Notes: generated from the sequence alone by a model not told the origin. DNA of 64,000 bases from G965218495 sp965262785 (GCA_965262785.1 OZ253559.1:1054001-1118000), one strand, 5' to 3'; counted from the first letter of the stretch, positions 8,398-17,710 are shown. Made by a program: numbers and translations.

Positions 8398-9564
8398 CTA
8401 CACGATGACTCTGCGGAGGCGGGACGGGATGCCGGTAAGTACGATGTGCTGACTCGTTCCTATCATGCGAGCTATGTTGGCCACAGAGTTAGGATCGTCT
8501 GCAGAGCTGCTGATGATCGTGACGGGGTCCCCCGCTCGCGCGCTTGGCACGGCGGTGACGTCAATCATTGTGCCGTTCATGCATACCCGGCCTACAATCG
8601 GGCACGTGATTCCGCGAACAGTGACCACACCGCGATTAGACAAGCGTACGTCTAAGCCAGCGTAGTATCCGCTTGCTACGGTAGCGACGGTCATGGCGCG
8701 TTCGGCTGCATAGGTATGGCCGTAGCCAATTCCGTCGCCCGGCGCTACATGACGCACCGCCCCGATGGTGGACACGACGCTGAGGGCCTCTCTAAGAGGT
8801 AGGCTGCGCCTCGGGCTGTTGTCAAAGCCGTAGGCGCCCAGACCCAGACGGATGACATTGGCATCGATCTCTTCTGATCAAAAGCTGCCGCCGGTGCTGG
8901 CAAGATGCAGGTAGGGGATTTCGGGAAAGGATTGCCGCACGGTGTTTGCCACGCTATTCCAGGCTGCGATCTGGGCCTTTGCCACGCTGTCGTCCGCGCT
9001 TATGGTCTTCGCCATGTGGGAGCATGCCCCCTCCAAAACGATGTTGGGCGATGCCTTGATGATGTCCAGCGCTATGGCCAGCTGATCTACGCTGATGCCG
9101 TAGCGCCGCATACCGGTATCCACCTTGAGATGGAAATGCTGCCGGCGCTTCAGCCTTGTTGCGAGCTCTGACAGTTGCGTGAAGTCAACCAGGGTGTAGG
9201 CGACGCCTGCCAGTCGGCTTTTCAGGATGTTTTCGGTTGCGGTGTAGCCTACAACAAGAATTGGCGTACGTATACCCTCGTTACGGAGTATCAGGGCCTC
9301 GTAGTAACCTTCCACAACAAGAAACGGCGGATTGGCTCCCGAGAAGATGCGAGCGGCTTGCACGAGGCCGTGGCCGTATGCGTCGCTCTTCAGCACGGGG
9401 GCCATCCGTGCAGGTGCGTACGCATCCTGGAATATGTCGTAGTTGTGCAGCAGGCAGTCGCGCGAGATGCGGACCTCTACCAGCCGCTTATAGCCATATT
9501 GGCGTGCTCGCGTGACCCGAAAGGCCGCACGTACCTTGCGCCGCATAGCGAAATAGATAGACAT
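8398..9564 (-). pseudogene. alr: Alanine racemase interrupted by one in-frame TGA
   Basis: PLP enzyme making D-alanine for peptidoglycan. The frame from the ATG at 9564 to the TAG at 8398 spans 388 codons, normal for the family, and is broken only by TGA at 8880-8878 (codon 229). Both flanks stay in the same frame and match the family: PLP lysine in V-L-K-S-D-A-Y-G-H-G (K59), V-D-T-G-M-R-R-Y-G, H-L-A-S-T-G-G before the stop, then A-N-V-I-R-L-G-L-G-A-Y-G after it, the catalytic-Tyr motif G-I-G-Y-G (Y281) and G-R-V-C-M-N. A C-to-T change of a CGA codon would explain it. The usual acidic residue in the G-Y-x-D-G loop also reads Ala (G-Y-Y-A-G). It is either a recent pseudogene, a read error or a readthrough gene. 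Alr is normally essential, so another copy would be expected. Confidence 0.85.
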
Positions 9565-9598
9565 TGACAATGGTTCACGGATGCACTACGCGCTCTGT

Positions 9599-9784
9599 TT
9601 ACGAAGGACCGCGCCCGATTATCCACAGAATGCCGATCGCGATCTGGACCGAATGCAGCACAAAGATGCCTGCCAAATAGTCATGCGGCAGGTGGACATT
9701 GAGAAACAAATCCGTCCGCGACGAGCTGCCCGTTTCTGAAGGCTCTCCCTGCGCGAGCAGGGTTGAGCACCGCGCTGACTCAAG
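9599..9784 (-). other. Possible remnant ORF with one membrane helix
   Basis: On the minus strand an open stretch of about 60 codons, lacking an ATG, ends in TAA at 9601-9599. It reads G-E-P-S-E-T-G-S-S-S-R-T-D-L-F-L-N-V-H-L, then a hydrophobic helix (Y-L-A-G-I-F-V-L-H-S-V-Q-I-A-I-G-I-L-W-I-I). It could be the tail of a lost membrane protein or a small protein with a TTG start. It ends about 35 bp before the alr start on the same strand. Confidence 0.25.
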
Positions 9785-9822
9785 TCATTTGAAGATTCGC
9801 GGCGTCCCACGCAAAGGCAAGG

Positions 9823-9912
9823 ATGGACCTCAAGGCGGCCGCCAAGGCGTACGGGCTGACGTTCAATCAACTTGCCATGCTCGCGCTGGATGCGCAACGG
9901 CCACTATTCTGA
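9823..9912 (+). pseudogene. C-terminal relic, possibly of an adenosine-deaminase-type enzyme
   Basis: A short frame reads M-D-L-K-A-A-A-K-A-Y-G-L-T, then N-Q-L-A-M-L-A-L-D-A-Q-R-P-L-F and stops with TGA. The pattern (helix, Y-G-L-T, helix, then x-A-x-x-x-x-F before the stop) resembles the C-terminus of adenosine deaminase-like amidohydrolases. It is too short for proof and upstream stop codons remove the rest. Confidence 0.2.
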
Positions 9913-10235
9913 ACTACGCCTATGGCAGTTTTCGTAGTCCAGACGCCGAACGCGGCATCCGGGTGCATGCGGCTGCGATAGCATTTGATAGGGTATCCTT
10001 CAGCAAGTCTCGGACTGGCGCCAGATCGGGACGGATTCGTCGCAATCCTGTGCGCTTTGTGGGCCCGCAAAGGGCTTGCTGACATGTTGATGCTCGCGCG
10101 GGCTCAAGCCAAGCATGCAGTTGAGAGCATCTGGCATGATTGCCACAACCCTGTTCACATTCGGGTAGGAGGGCCAACTATCAAGTCGAATGATATGGGC
10201 AGTCTTGCAGGACGGGCCCGGCGTGGCAGGCCACG

Positions 10236-10565
10236 GTGGCAACGGCTCCCAAATCCGGTAGAGCGGCCGGCCCGCAGAAGGGGAACTGCAAAACTTTTCA
10301 TAGCTGTGGAGACGTCCTGGCAAGGTTTCTTAGGGGGTTGAATGTGCAAACAACCAAGGGAGGCACCTTCGTTCTCGTGCAGGGCGCCCCCGGGGCTGGC
10401 AAAACCGCCCCACTCGTAGAAAGCGCTAGGCGTGCCATATAGGATGCACAAAGCGTCGCGGAGATCCACTACGAAGCCTTTTATATTTTTGCCTACCTAT
10501 CCGGGAGGCAGAGACATCTTGGTGAACGCACCATACTAACCAAGGGGCTCAGGTCCGCGGTGTAA
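10236..10565 (+). pseudogene. Relic of a P-loop ATPase
   Basis: The frame contains G-G-T-F-V-L-V-Q-G-A-P-G-A-G-K-T, a clear Walker A strand-loop-helix, followed by E-S-A-R-R-A-I. It is cut by TAG at 10440 but continues in the same frame (D-A-Q-S-V-A-E-I-H-Y-E-A-F) to a TAA at 10563. This is the pattern of a large AAA-type accessory ATPase, of which only the nucleotide-binding segment remains. No Walker B is visible. Confidence 0.4.
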
Positions 10566-10884
10566 AGTTCCATTGGAGGTTAGCGTACAGAACCGCAAGC
10601 AAGAATCGACACGTTATTAGCAGGACGCTTAGACTGGCGCGACCAGACATACTGGCTGTTGGAAAGGTACTCACTCAGCTGGCTCCGAATCCTGTTCAAG
10701 AGAAAGGCTCCCAAGAAGCCTGTGTCGCGGAAATGCCGAATCCACATGAGTGGGGCTGCCGTCCAACGTTCGCGCGCTACGAGACGTCTGGTAGAGCATG
10801 TGCCCTATGTGGACCACTTCGGCCGTCACTCAATCGATAGTGGTGGTGAACAGGGCCCCCCAATGTTTTGTGCAGCGAATCCCG

Positions 10885-12093
10885 CTAGGGCTTTACGACC
10901 CGTGCTCGCACAAGAACAGGGGCACCGAGCTCATCGGTGGTTTTGCCATAGAGAATTCCATTCCGCACGATCGTGTCACGAGACACCTGCAACGAAAAGG
11001 GAAGCCGGAGCGTCCCCAGATAGCGTCCCTCGGGGTCGAAGATATCGAAGAGATAGCCTTCATCCTCAGAGTTTTCTGCTGTCTGTTGCACCCATAAGTT
11101 GCCCTCATCATCGCAGAAGAAGGTGACTACGGCTGGCTTGGTTGCGGGAATTCTTGACCAGTCGATCTTCCCTCCTTGGCTGGTGAACCACTTGGCGTTC
11201 TCCTCGTAATCTCGCCTGTCCGCGGCGGTCACCGGAAGCGATTCATGCTCCTTGGTGACTCTCCGAAGCACTTCTCCGCTGGTCGTGATCTCAACGAGCT
11301 CATAGCGGTCGGCTAGTAGCGTCCATAGATTGCCCTTAGGGGCGAAGCGCCATTGGAAGGATCCCTGGAAGGGAATTCCCATGCTACGTGAGCTACCATC
11401 ATCACCAACGAGTTCGAAGTACTTTCTTTCGGTAGGACTCCTTGGAATAGGGATCGTATCGATCGGTGAAAAAGATTGGTCGAATCGAGCCAACACCCAA
11501 GTGAAATCCTCCTCGTAAGGATCGATGAACACTACATTGAAGCGACCCGCTCGGTCGAAACCGCCAGGGTATGGTAGAATTATTGAGCCTGGTGAATTGC
11601 TCCTCTCTACTCTCAGGAGGCTCCCGGTCGAGTCAAATATGTTGAGCTGGCCCTGTTGCATTTCTGTCACCCAGATCTCTCCGTTGCTGCTCACATCGAC
11701 CGAGGTCGCTTGGACGAACTCCCCTGGTCCTTCTCCCTTGCTTCCAACCGTGCGGACAAATGCACCCTCAGAGTCGAATATGCGGATCTCCTGTGCTTGG
11801 TCGTCAAGGATAAAGGCCCTGCCCTGCGCATCGACATCAAAAGAGCCAATGTTCCCAAAGAGCTCGGGTCCGCCACTCGTATCGCTTCCGATCCTCCACT
11901 CTTCCTCTACCTGCCACGGTTGCGTCCAGAGTGGGTCATCGGTATTTTGGACCTCAACCACGGCGGAGGCAAGGGTATCCATCGTGCCGGACCAGGATCC
12001 GCTCATATCGGAGTCGGGCGTCCCGCAGCCGACGGCAAGCAAGAGAAGCGCCAAGGCGAGGGAGAAGGTGGTTGGAGCGGGAGTAGGCGACAT
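10885..12093 (-). CDS. Six-bladed beta-propeller lipoprotein
   Basis: Exported lipoprotein of 402 residues with a lipobox L-L-A-V-G-C (Cys23). The mature part has repeating blades, each with an aromatic/aliphatic strand, an acidic turn and G-R or G-x-I/L-W (D-A-Q-G-R-A-F-I-L-D, S-N-G-E-I-W-V-T, D-E-G-N-L-W-V). The early K-G-E-G-P-G-E-F turn is characteristic of the 6-bladed beta-propeller (NHL/BF3001-like) lipoproteins of Bacteroidota and Gemmatimonadota. Function is unknown; it is likely a periplasmic or surface carbohydrate- or protein-binding scaffold. It is one of four such genes in 10 kb. The gene reads away from the IS256 element, which sits about 90 bp upstream of its start and may affect its expression. 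Confidence 0.85.
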   Translation of the reverse strand: MSPTPAPTTFSLALALLLLAVGCGTPDSDMSGSWSGTMDTLASAVVEVQNTDDPLWTQPWQVEEEWRIGSDTSGGPELFGNIGSFDVDAQGRAFILDDQAQEIRIFDSEGAFVRTVGSKGEGPGEFVQATSVDVSSNGEIWVTEMQQGQLNIFDSTGSLLRVERSNSPGSIILPYPGGFDRAGRFNVVFIDPYEEDFTWVLARFDQSFSPIDTIPIPRSPTERKYFELVGDDGSSRSMGIPFQGSFQWRFAPKGNLWTLLADRYELVEITTSGEVLRRVTKEHESLPVTAADRRDYEENAKWFTSQGGKIDWSRIPATKPAVVTFFCDDEGNLWVQQTAENSEDEGYLFDIFDPEGRYLGTLRLPFSLQVSRDTIVRNGILYGKTTDELGAPVLVRARVVKP

Positions 12094-12173
12094 GGCTAAA
12101 CTCTATTCAGACAAATGAGCGAGTAAGAGGGCTCGAAGCGAGTCTTTCTTGTTCAAACGGGACGGACACAGAA

Positions 12174-12181
12174 TGTTGCAG
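12174..12181. repeat. Target-site duplication, left copy
   Basis: TGTTGCAG directly precedes the left inverted repeat of the IS256-family element and is repeated exactly at 14848-14855. Eight bases is the duplication size expected for IS256. Confidence 0.9.
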
Positions 12182-12485
12182 GGGATTGCACAAAATTTAG
12201 TTGGGTTTCGGCGGCTTCTGCCGAGATGGGCCCTCAAAGTAGATATCTTTTGGCAATGGATTGCGCTTCGGGCCGAGAGTGTGGGTGCAAATGGGGCGGT
12301 GCATGCCTATGTGGGCCCAATTGCGTGCTCACACGCGGATTTTCGGGCGTAGGTAGGCTCGTGGAGTGACTTTCCGGGCACGATATCCCGCAGGTATCCT
12401 CTGATCGCACGCGTAAGCGGCGATCTTGGCAGGGTGCAGCGCCTCAGAGCGTCCAGGCAGCTGCGGGTTTTGCGTTATGCCAGCG

Positions 12486-13802
12486 TCAGCAGCGCACTAC
12501 TGCGCGGGGGCATCCAGCGGCAGGTGTTGCCTTTGCAGCCCCTTGGGGCTGGCAGACCGAATCCCCACTAACCCATCGACCCCCGGAGGTGCTCAGCACC
12601 TTGGTCAGCTCCTTCATGTCCTCCCGGCGTATCGGCTTCAGATTCGACTCGTACTGCATGAATATCGCCCCGCACCAGCGCTGACGCATCCCCGATGATC
12701 CCCAGCGCTTCACGTTCCGTGATCGGTTCGCAATAATGCTGTTGAGGTTCTCGATGATGTTCGTCGTCTTCAGACTGTCTCTGACAGCCTGGTTCCGCAC
12801 CCCCAACCGGTGAAGCGTCAGCGTATCCTCCAAACCCTCCTCCAGACTGCGTGCGGCTTTCGGGCACGACCGCTGCAGCGCTTCATGCAGCGACACAAGC
12901 GCCGCCCGTGCCTCCTTGTACGTGGGTAGCTCCCAAGCCGCCTGAAGCCGACGCTTCATTTGCGTGGCCGCTGGCTTGCTTTTGATGTGACGCGTCACAT
13001 TGGTACGCTTGTGCCACTGGCAGCGCTGGAATTCGACCGCATCCCCAAACACCGCGCTGATCCCCTTGCGAAGCCCGCGGCTGCCGTCCACCTGTACCAA
13101 CAGCTTGTCGGTATGGGTGAAGCCCCGACGCAACAGATCCTGCAGCAGCGACTCCACCTGCGCACTGTTCTCGGTACGGCTTTCCGCAAAGCCCAGTACG
13201 ACCTTCTCGCCCTCGGTCGTGATGCCCATCGCTACGATCATCTGCATACCAGCCAAATACTTGCCATCAAGCAGGAGCACCGCAAAGGTGTGCTGATCGA
13301 ATCGGCGCGTCTCAAATGCCTTCAGTAGCGCTGCCGTCTGCGTAATGAAGGCGTTGCCTATGCTGCTGGCACTCAACCCCAGACTATCGGTGAAGACTTG
13401 GGCCGCCTGCCTGTAATTGCGCCGCGACAGTCCACACAGCAACCTTCGTGTCACGCTTTCCCGGTCCATAAGCCCACGCTCGCGCAAGAGGCGGTACGTT
13501 TGCAGAGGACGCTCCTTTCGGGTTCGTACATTCCGCACGCGCGGAACGCGGACCGCAATGCGCTCCAAACCGACGCGGATGGAACCCGGATTCGCCCCCC
13601 AGCGCTGAAAGCCGGTCTTATGGTGCTTCCCACGTGCGCCGCATATGAAGTGGGCCTCGGCTTCCATGACCCATGTGGCCATCTTGGTAAGAAGATGATC
13701 AAGACTTCCAAGGCAGCTGGCCAGGCCGATGAAATTCCTTTGCGCAAGCCCGCGAAGGTCCTCGATGAGTGATTGATCCAGCATAGGGGTATGGGTCATC
13801 AT
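12486..13802 (-). CDS. IS256-family transposase (Mutator-type DDE)
   Basis: Transposase of 438 residues with the three catalytic acids visible: D179 in L-L-L-D-G-K-Y-L, D239 in L-V-Q-V-D-G-S-R-G-L and E351 in T-T-N-I-I-E-N-L-N-S. The C-x2-H signature of IS256 is present in Q-R-C-Q-W-H. The N-terminal half carries the family's Arg-rich DNA-binding region. The last 35 residues (after S-T-S-G-G) look like read-through into non-family sequence. The start ATG at 13802 overlaps the stop of the upstream companion gene as ATGA, so translation is probably coupled. The frame is intact, so the element may be active. Confidence 0.92.
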   Translation of the reverse strand: MMTHTPMLDQSLIEDLRGLAQRNFIGLASCLGSLDHLLTKMATWVMEAEAHFICGARGKHHKTGFQRWGANPGSIRVGLERIAVRVPRVRNVRTRKERPLQTYRLLRERGLMDRESVTRRLLCGLSRRNYRQAAQVFTDSLGLSASSIGNAFITQTAALLKAFETRRFDQHTFAVLLLDGKYLAGMQMIVAMGITTEGEKVVLGFAESRTENSAQVESLLQDLLRRGFTHTDKLLVQVDGSRGLRKGISAVFGDAVEFQRCQWHKRTNVTRHIKSKPAATQMKRRLQAAWELPTYKEARAALVSLHEALQRSCPKAARSLEEGLEDTLTLHRLGVRNQAVRDSLKTTNIIENLNSIIANRSRNVKRWGSSGMRQRWCGAIFMQYESNLKPIRREDMKELTKVLSTSGGRWVSGDSVCQPQGAAKATPAAGCPRAVVRC

Positions 13803-14767
13803 ACGGCGTTGAGGTTGATGAGAATCTCACGAAGTTGTGGCAGATGGGCCGCATGGGCCACACGGCGCAGCTGAGCCTCGTGTTCCAACAGTGCCAGTGC
13901 CATCTGTTCGCGTTGCTGGAAAACGGCGCTGGCCGGGGTCTGCAACCTGCGACTGATGGCATCCATGAAGCGCATCACGCGCAGCCCCCGGTCGAGCTTG
14001 AGCAGCATGCCCGTGCGTTGAATCGTCAGAGATTGCTCCAGGCCCTCCCATAAAACCTTCGCTGCGGACCGATTGACGCGCGTCAAGTCCTGGTGAATAC
14101 GGGTGAGTGCGCGTTCAGCTTCCCGGGCATCGAACCCATTCCATGCCTGGCGGAGGCGATTGCGATACACAGGAACAAGGTCTTCCGGAAGACCACAGGT
14201 GACTTGATCCAGTAGCGTATTGAGACAGCGCTGTATAGCGACCCTGGGGCCGAACACCTGGCGCACCGCCGATTGAAGTCCCGTACTGCTGGGCAGCACA
14301 CAGAGCAGCCCATCGGCGGCCGAAAGACCACGATCGCACAGCGACTGCACAAAGGACGTAAGAGCAGAGACGTTTTCAGGGTAGCACGCTACCAGGCCAA
14401 GTATGCGGCGATAGCCCGTGATGGTCAGACCCGCTCCAAGAACGATGCTAACGCCGCGTGGGCACAGCCCGCGCAGCCAGATCGCAACGATCGGGTCGTC
14501 TTGCAGACTGCGCGAATGCAACAGCTGCCACGCTTCATTCAACTGCGCCGAGTCTGGCTTTGTGTCCTGGGCCGCAGCAGAAGCCTTGATCACTACGGGC
14601 GGTGGCACCGGCTGCTGATGCGCTGCCGGAATGGGCCAGTCGGTGGTCAATTGTTGCAGTATGTGCGTGCAGAGCTTCATCAGAAGCCGCCGCGCGTCAC
14701 CGGAGGGATTGATCTGGGCGTCTGCAGGCGCCTCAGTGCTCCCCAAAACAGGCTGTGAGGGGTTCAT
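13799..14767 (-). CDS. IS256-type companion protein, catalytically degenerate transposase homologue
   Basis: 322 residues. From about residue 93 to 200 it aligns by eye with the transposase core of its neighbour: L-T-I-T-G-Y-R-R-I-L-G-L against I-T-T-E-G-E-K-V-V-L-G-F, L-C-D-R-G-L against L-L-R-R-G-F, A-V-R-Q-V-F-G-P-R-V-A-I-Q-R-C against I-S-A-V-F-G-D-A-V-E-F-Q-R-C. The three catalytic positions are lost: Arg99 replaces the first Asp (W-L-R-G-L-C), Pro159 the second (C-V-L-P-S-S-T-G-L), and no Glu stands at the third. The N-terminal 90 residues are Pro/Gln-rich and unrelated. It lies inside the IS ends, upstream of the transposase with an ATGA overlap. A role as regulatory or architectural subunit is an inference. 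Confidence 0.7.
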   Translation of the reverse strand: MNPSQPVLGSTEAPADAQINPSGDARRLLMKLCTHILQQLTTDWPIPAAHQQPVPPPVVIKASAAAQDTKPDSAQLNEAWQLLHSRSLQDDPIVAIWLRGLCPRGVSIVLGAGLTITGYRRILGLVACYPENVSALTSFVQSLCDRGLSAADGLLCVLPSSTGLQSAVRQVFGPRVAIQRCLNTLLDQVTCGLPEDLVPVYRNRLRQAWNGFDAREAERALTRIHQDLTRVNRSAAKVLWEGLEQSLTIQRTGMLLKLDRGLRVMRFMDAISRRLQTPASAVFQQREQMALALLEHEAQLRRVAHAAHLPQLREILINLNAV

Positions 14768-14847
14768 ATGGTTGGAAAGGAGTGGTGGAGGCTAGGGTCC
14801 ACCTCCACAGCAACTTTCCAATTCCCAACTTGAATTTGTGCAATCCC

Positions 14848-14855
14848 TGTTGCAG
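14848..14855. repeat. Target-site duplication, right copy
   Basis: TGTTGCAG follows the right inverted repeat and matches 12174-12181 exactly, proving the right boundary of the IS256-family element. Confidence 0.9.
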
Positions 14856-15580
14856 TCTCACCCCTTCTTCAACAGCATTGTCCACGAGCGTACGGTGGAT
14901 ACTCGGCTGCGCCAGACGTAGTGGGCGGTTAGCGCGGGTCGGTCTGGTCTGCTGATGGCCGCATCAGCTTTGGCATGACCATCCGGCCACTGGGCATGGA
15001 GTGGGACCTGAGCAATCCTGTTGATGTGGAGGCAGGCACGGAGTTTGTCAACGGCGAAGAAAACGACAGCCGGGCGCTGCGCGACAGGCTGCGCCTTGAC
15101 ACCAATCATTATCACGGTGCTGCGGTCGACATTCCCACAAGGAGCAGCATGACCTTCCACAGGGTCCTCTACTCATTGAACGAGGAGCTGAATCAGAGCT
15201 ATATCAACAGCACAGTGGATTTGGAGGCCTACTGGCATCCTACCGACAACTGGTCGTTTGAGTCGTCGCTGCTGTACCGCATATTCGACCGGGACCTCTT
15301 CGGCGCCGGCCAGGACATGGCCCTGCTGAACCTGTCGCTGTCGCGCCTGCTCTTCGCGGGCCTTGGCAACCTGCAGTTTGCATTCAGCGATGTGCTCAAC
15401 CGCAGTCAGGGCGTGACCATTGCCAACGGGGCCACCTACTTCGAGGAGGCTCGCGTCGTATCACTGTGCCGCAATGCGATGCTGAATTTCACCTACAAAC
15501 CCCCGCTGATGAAGCGCCACCGCTACGCCCCGTACCTGAACCGTGCAGCCGGGCATCGTGGGGTGCACCTGGCGAAATAG
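14856..15580 (+). pseudogene. C-terminal remnant of an outer-membrane beta-barrel receptor, split by the IS
   Basis: Joining the DNA left of the insertion (about 12150-12181, reading L-F-K-R-D-G-H-R-M-L-Q) to the right flank gives S-H-P-F-F-N-S-I-V-H-E-R-T-V-D, typical of TonB-dependent/OMP_b-brl_3 barrels. A TAG at about 14909 and a frame change follow. From about 14950 the correct frame resumes (D-G-R-I-S-F-G-M-T-I-R-P-L-G) and continues with alternating barrel strands to L-N-F-T-Y-K-P and a stop at 15580. So the gene was a barrel protein, already frameshifted or decayed, and the IS256 element landed in it. The plug domain is missing on the left. Confidence 0.65.
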
Positions 15581-16048
15581 CAACGTTGGTCCAATGCCCT
15601 GGACCGTAAACCCAGTTCATGGCCACAACATCGTAGTTGAACCGGGCGGCGTGCACTTCGCGCCCAGTCGAGCCAGAATCGGGTCGTCGTCGGATGATCC
15701 GCAGGATTCCTCCATCAATGAAGCCGGAGCACAGATGACCACGTGTCCGTGGTCCAGGGCATGACACACGCGATCAATTCTCGTAAGCGGAGGCGGGTTT
15801 GCAATGTACTTTAAGTTCCACGATATCAGACAACTAGTAATATCTACAATTAGTATTATCTTGGGAATGGCTTGCCCCCCGCACGCTTCAGCCGTGACCT
15901 TTGCTGTCCTCGTTCCCGGACGCGAAGCCCCGCCTGTGGCACCCCACTCGAGCGTCCTCTGGTGTACACCTTTTGGCCCCGTGGTTCTACGGCAAGAGCC
16001 CCCACTGCCAGCGGTCATACCAGCGGACCACGCTTCTCATTCTGACCG
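15581..16048. other. Intergenic, no gene seen
   Basis: 470 bp with only short overlapping frames on both strands and no recognisable domain or repeat. An A/T-rich patch around 15825-15870 just upstream of the next lipoprotein gene could hold its promoter. Confidence 0.5.
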
Positions 16049-17167
16049 ATGATGCGCCTACGACCTACGATTTTCATTCTGCTATGCCTATCCTTGGCGG
16101 CTTGCCAGAGGGATGGCGGTGACGCGAGCCCCAGTGAGGAAAACTATCCACAGATAGATCTTTCCGAGGTCTTCCGCATAGGTGATGAGGCAGCCGGAGA
16201 CACCGTTTTGTTTGGTGGCATTAATGGCTTGGCTGTCAATGCCGCCGGCCAACTCTTTGTTGGTGACAACTCTTCCATGGACATCTCGGTGTTTTCCGCG
16301 GAAGGCGTCCTGATAGGAACTTTTGGCAGTCGTGGCGCTGGCCCTGGCGAATTCAGCTACATTGGAGACATGCTCGTAGGCCGCAGTGACTCGATCTACG
16401 TATTTGATTCCCGTCAGCACGTACTCTCGGTTTTCGCTCCCGAAACCTGGGTGTTCCAACGCAGCAGCAAAGTCGTGGACAACGATTCCGTGGGCAGTCC
16501 CTCCATCATTGGGATCACGGACATGGGGCTCATTACCCTGTATCATTTCGATGTCACTCCGGGGAACTTCGACGCGGAACGCTTTGCGGTGGCCGCGCAG
16601 ACGAGTTGGGATGGCACAATGGTGCGGACCTTGGCGCGCCTGCCTGCTCGGCAGATGCTGTTCGACTCACCGGGAGGGAGAAGTCTTATTATACACCGCG
16701 TCCCCTTTGCTCGCAGCCCTACTTTTAGCTTCAGTCCGAGTGGAAAACTTTTCTCTGGATGGAACGAGACCATTGACATCGCTATTACCTCGGTGGACGG
16801 AGAGGTGTTGGGATCCATCCAGCGAGCCCAAGCTCCCATACCTGTCACGAGCGCAGAGTTGGATGCGATAACAAACCCCGATGAGTTTGATTCGATTCAC
16901 AAAGTGAGGCCGGCGTACAAGACCTTCGTTGTTGACGACAAGGATCAGGTATGGCTCAAAAGCGAGTTCCGAGGGGAACCGCCGACCGCAGAGTGGATGA
17001 TTCTGGACTCTGCCGGAGGGGTAGTGGGCAGGACAGAGCTGCCGGCGAATCTAACGCTGAGGGTCATCCGGTCTGGCCGTGCCTACGGGTCCATTGATGT
17101 CGAATCCGTTCTATTTGACCCCACCCCTGTGATCCCTATGGTTGTGGTGTATTCGGTGGACTTATGA
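16049..17167 (+). CDS. Six-bladed beta-propeller lipoprotein
   Basis: Lipoprotein of 372 residues with lipobox L-S-L-A-A-C (Cys19). The mature N-terminus Y-P-Q-I-D-L-S-E-V-F-R-I-G-D-E is shared in outline with the paralogue at 20134 (E-I-E-L-R-E-L-F-T-I-G-S-E). Propeller blades follow: N-G-L-A-V-N-A-A-G-Q-L-F-V-G-D, then I-S-V-F-S-A-E-G and the family turn R-G-A-G-P-G-E-F. Near the C-terminus D-D-K-D-Q-V-W-L-K marks the last blades. Function unknown; it is probably anchored in a cell-envelope membrane. It stands alone, with over 450 bp on each side. Confidence 0.85.
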   Translation: MMRLRPTIFILLCLSLAACQRDGGDASPSEENYPQIDLSEVFRIGDEAAGDTVLFGGINGLAVNAAGQLFVGDNSSMDISVFSAEGVLIGTFGSRGAGPGEFSYIGDMLVGRSDSIYVFDSRQHVLSVFAPETWVFQRSSKVVDNDSVGSPSIIGITDMGLITLYHFDVTPGNFDAERFAVAAQTSWDGTMVRTLARLPARQMLFDSPGGRSLIIHRVPFARSPTFSFSPSGKLFSGWNETIDIAITSVDGEVLGSIQRAQAPIPVTSAELDAITNPDEFDSIHKVRPAYKTFVVDDKDQVWLKSEFRGEPPTAEWMILDSAGGVVGRTELPANLTLRVIRSGRAYGSIDVESVLFDPTPVIPMVVVYSVDL

Positions 17168-17710
17168 TGCACGATGCCAAGTGCTATATAGACGCAGCGC
17201 AAGCTTTTTGCAGCGCTGTGGGCGACGCCGAAGGGCGTTCAGCATTGTCCGTATCAGCCATTCGAAAACCGCCCGCTTGTGCCTCTCCCATCCTCAAGTC
17301 TCTGTAACTTCGCCGTAGCTCGCGCTACACCGTGTGTTCGTTCCTGTTGAAATGAGCACCAGTAGAGGGTATCTTGCAGGTGGGCGGCCGCGCTTCTGCC
17401 TGTAGCGCAGGCCTGCGAGTCGCTCTGTCGCACAAGCCCGCGTCCTGTGCGCACTCGCAGGCATCGTCTGCGCAGTTGTTGAGTCCGCGCTTATTGTGCC
17501 AAATCCCCAGCATATGGAGGCCAGAATTGTGCCGGCGGGACACAACGTATCTCAGAGAAATTCATCTGGCTGTCGCATGGAATGCATTCTCATGGTGGGA
17601 TGTTGGGTCCTTTCCGGCGGACATGAGAAAGCGGCTCGCTATACAGCCGTTAGGGACGTCGAACCGAGCGTCTTCTATTGTGGCCCGTGGCTGGCCAAAT
17701 TGTGGTAGAC
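17168..17710. other. Intergenic, no gene seen
   Basis: 543 bp between two propeller lipoprotein genes. Short frames occur on both strands, but none has a family match, signal peptide or convincing start. Confidence 0.5.

Larger units (their letters stand above)
9565..10884. other. Decayed intergenic region with gene fragments
   Basis: About 1.3 kb between alr and the next lipoprotein gene holds no intact gene that I can support. It contains three short fragments listed separately: a possible single-helix membrane ORF (9599-9784), a C-terminal-like helical relic (9823-9912) and a P-loop relic (10236-10565). The rest has stops in all frames. Confidence 0.6.
12182..14847 (-). mobile_element. 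IS256-family insertion sequence with two genes
   Basis: Complete 2666-bp element. The ends are imperfect 24-bp inverted repeats: left 12182-12205 begins GGGATTGCACAAAATTTAG, and right 14824-14847 on the opposite strand begins GGGATTGCACAAATTCAAG; both end in AGTTGGG. It is flanked by the exact 8-bp duplication TGTTGCAG. It contains the DDE transposase (12486-13802) and, upstream and translationally coupled, a degenerate transposase homologue (13799-14767), so the companion gene is part of the transposing unit. About 300 bp between the left end and the transposase stop hold no gene. The element is inserted into a receptor-gene remnant. Confidence 0.92.

Noticed and set aside
8878..8880. Selenocysteine or reassigned TGA in alr
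   Set aside because: No selenocysteine insertion element could be supported, Alr is not a selenoprotein, and TGA is the normal stop of nearby genes such as those ending at 1206 and 8390.
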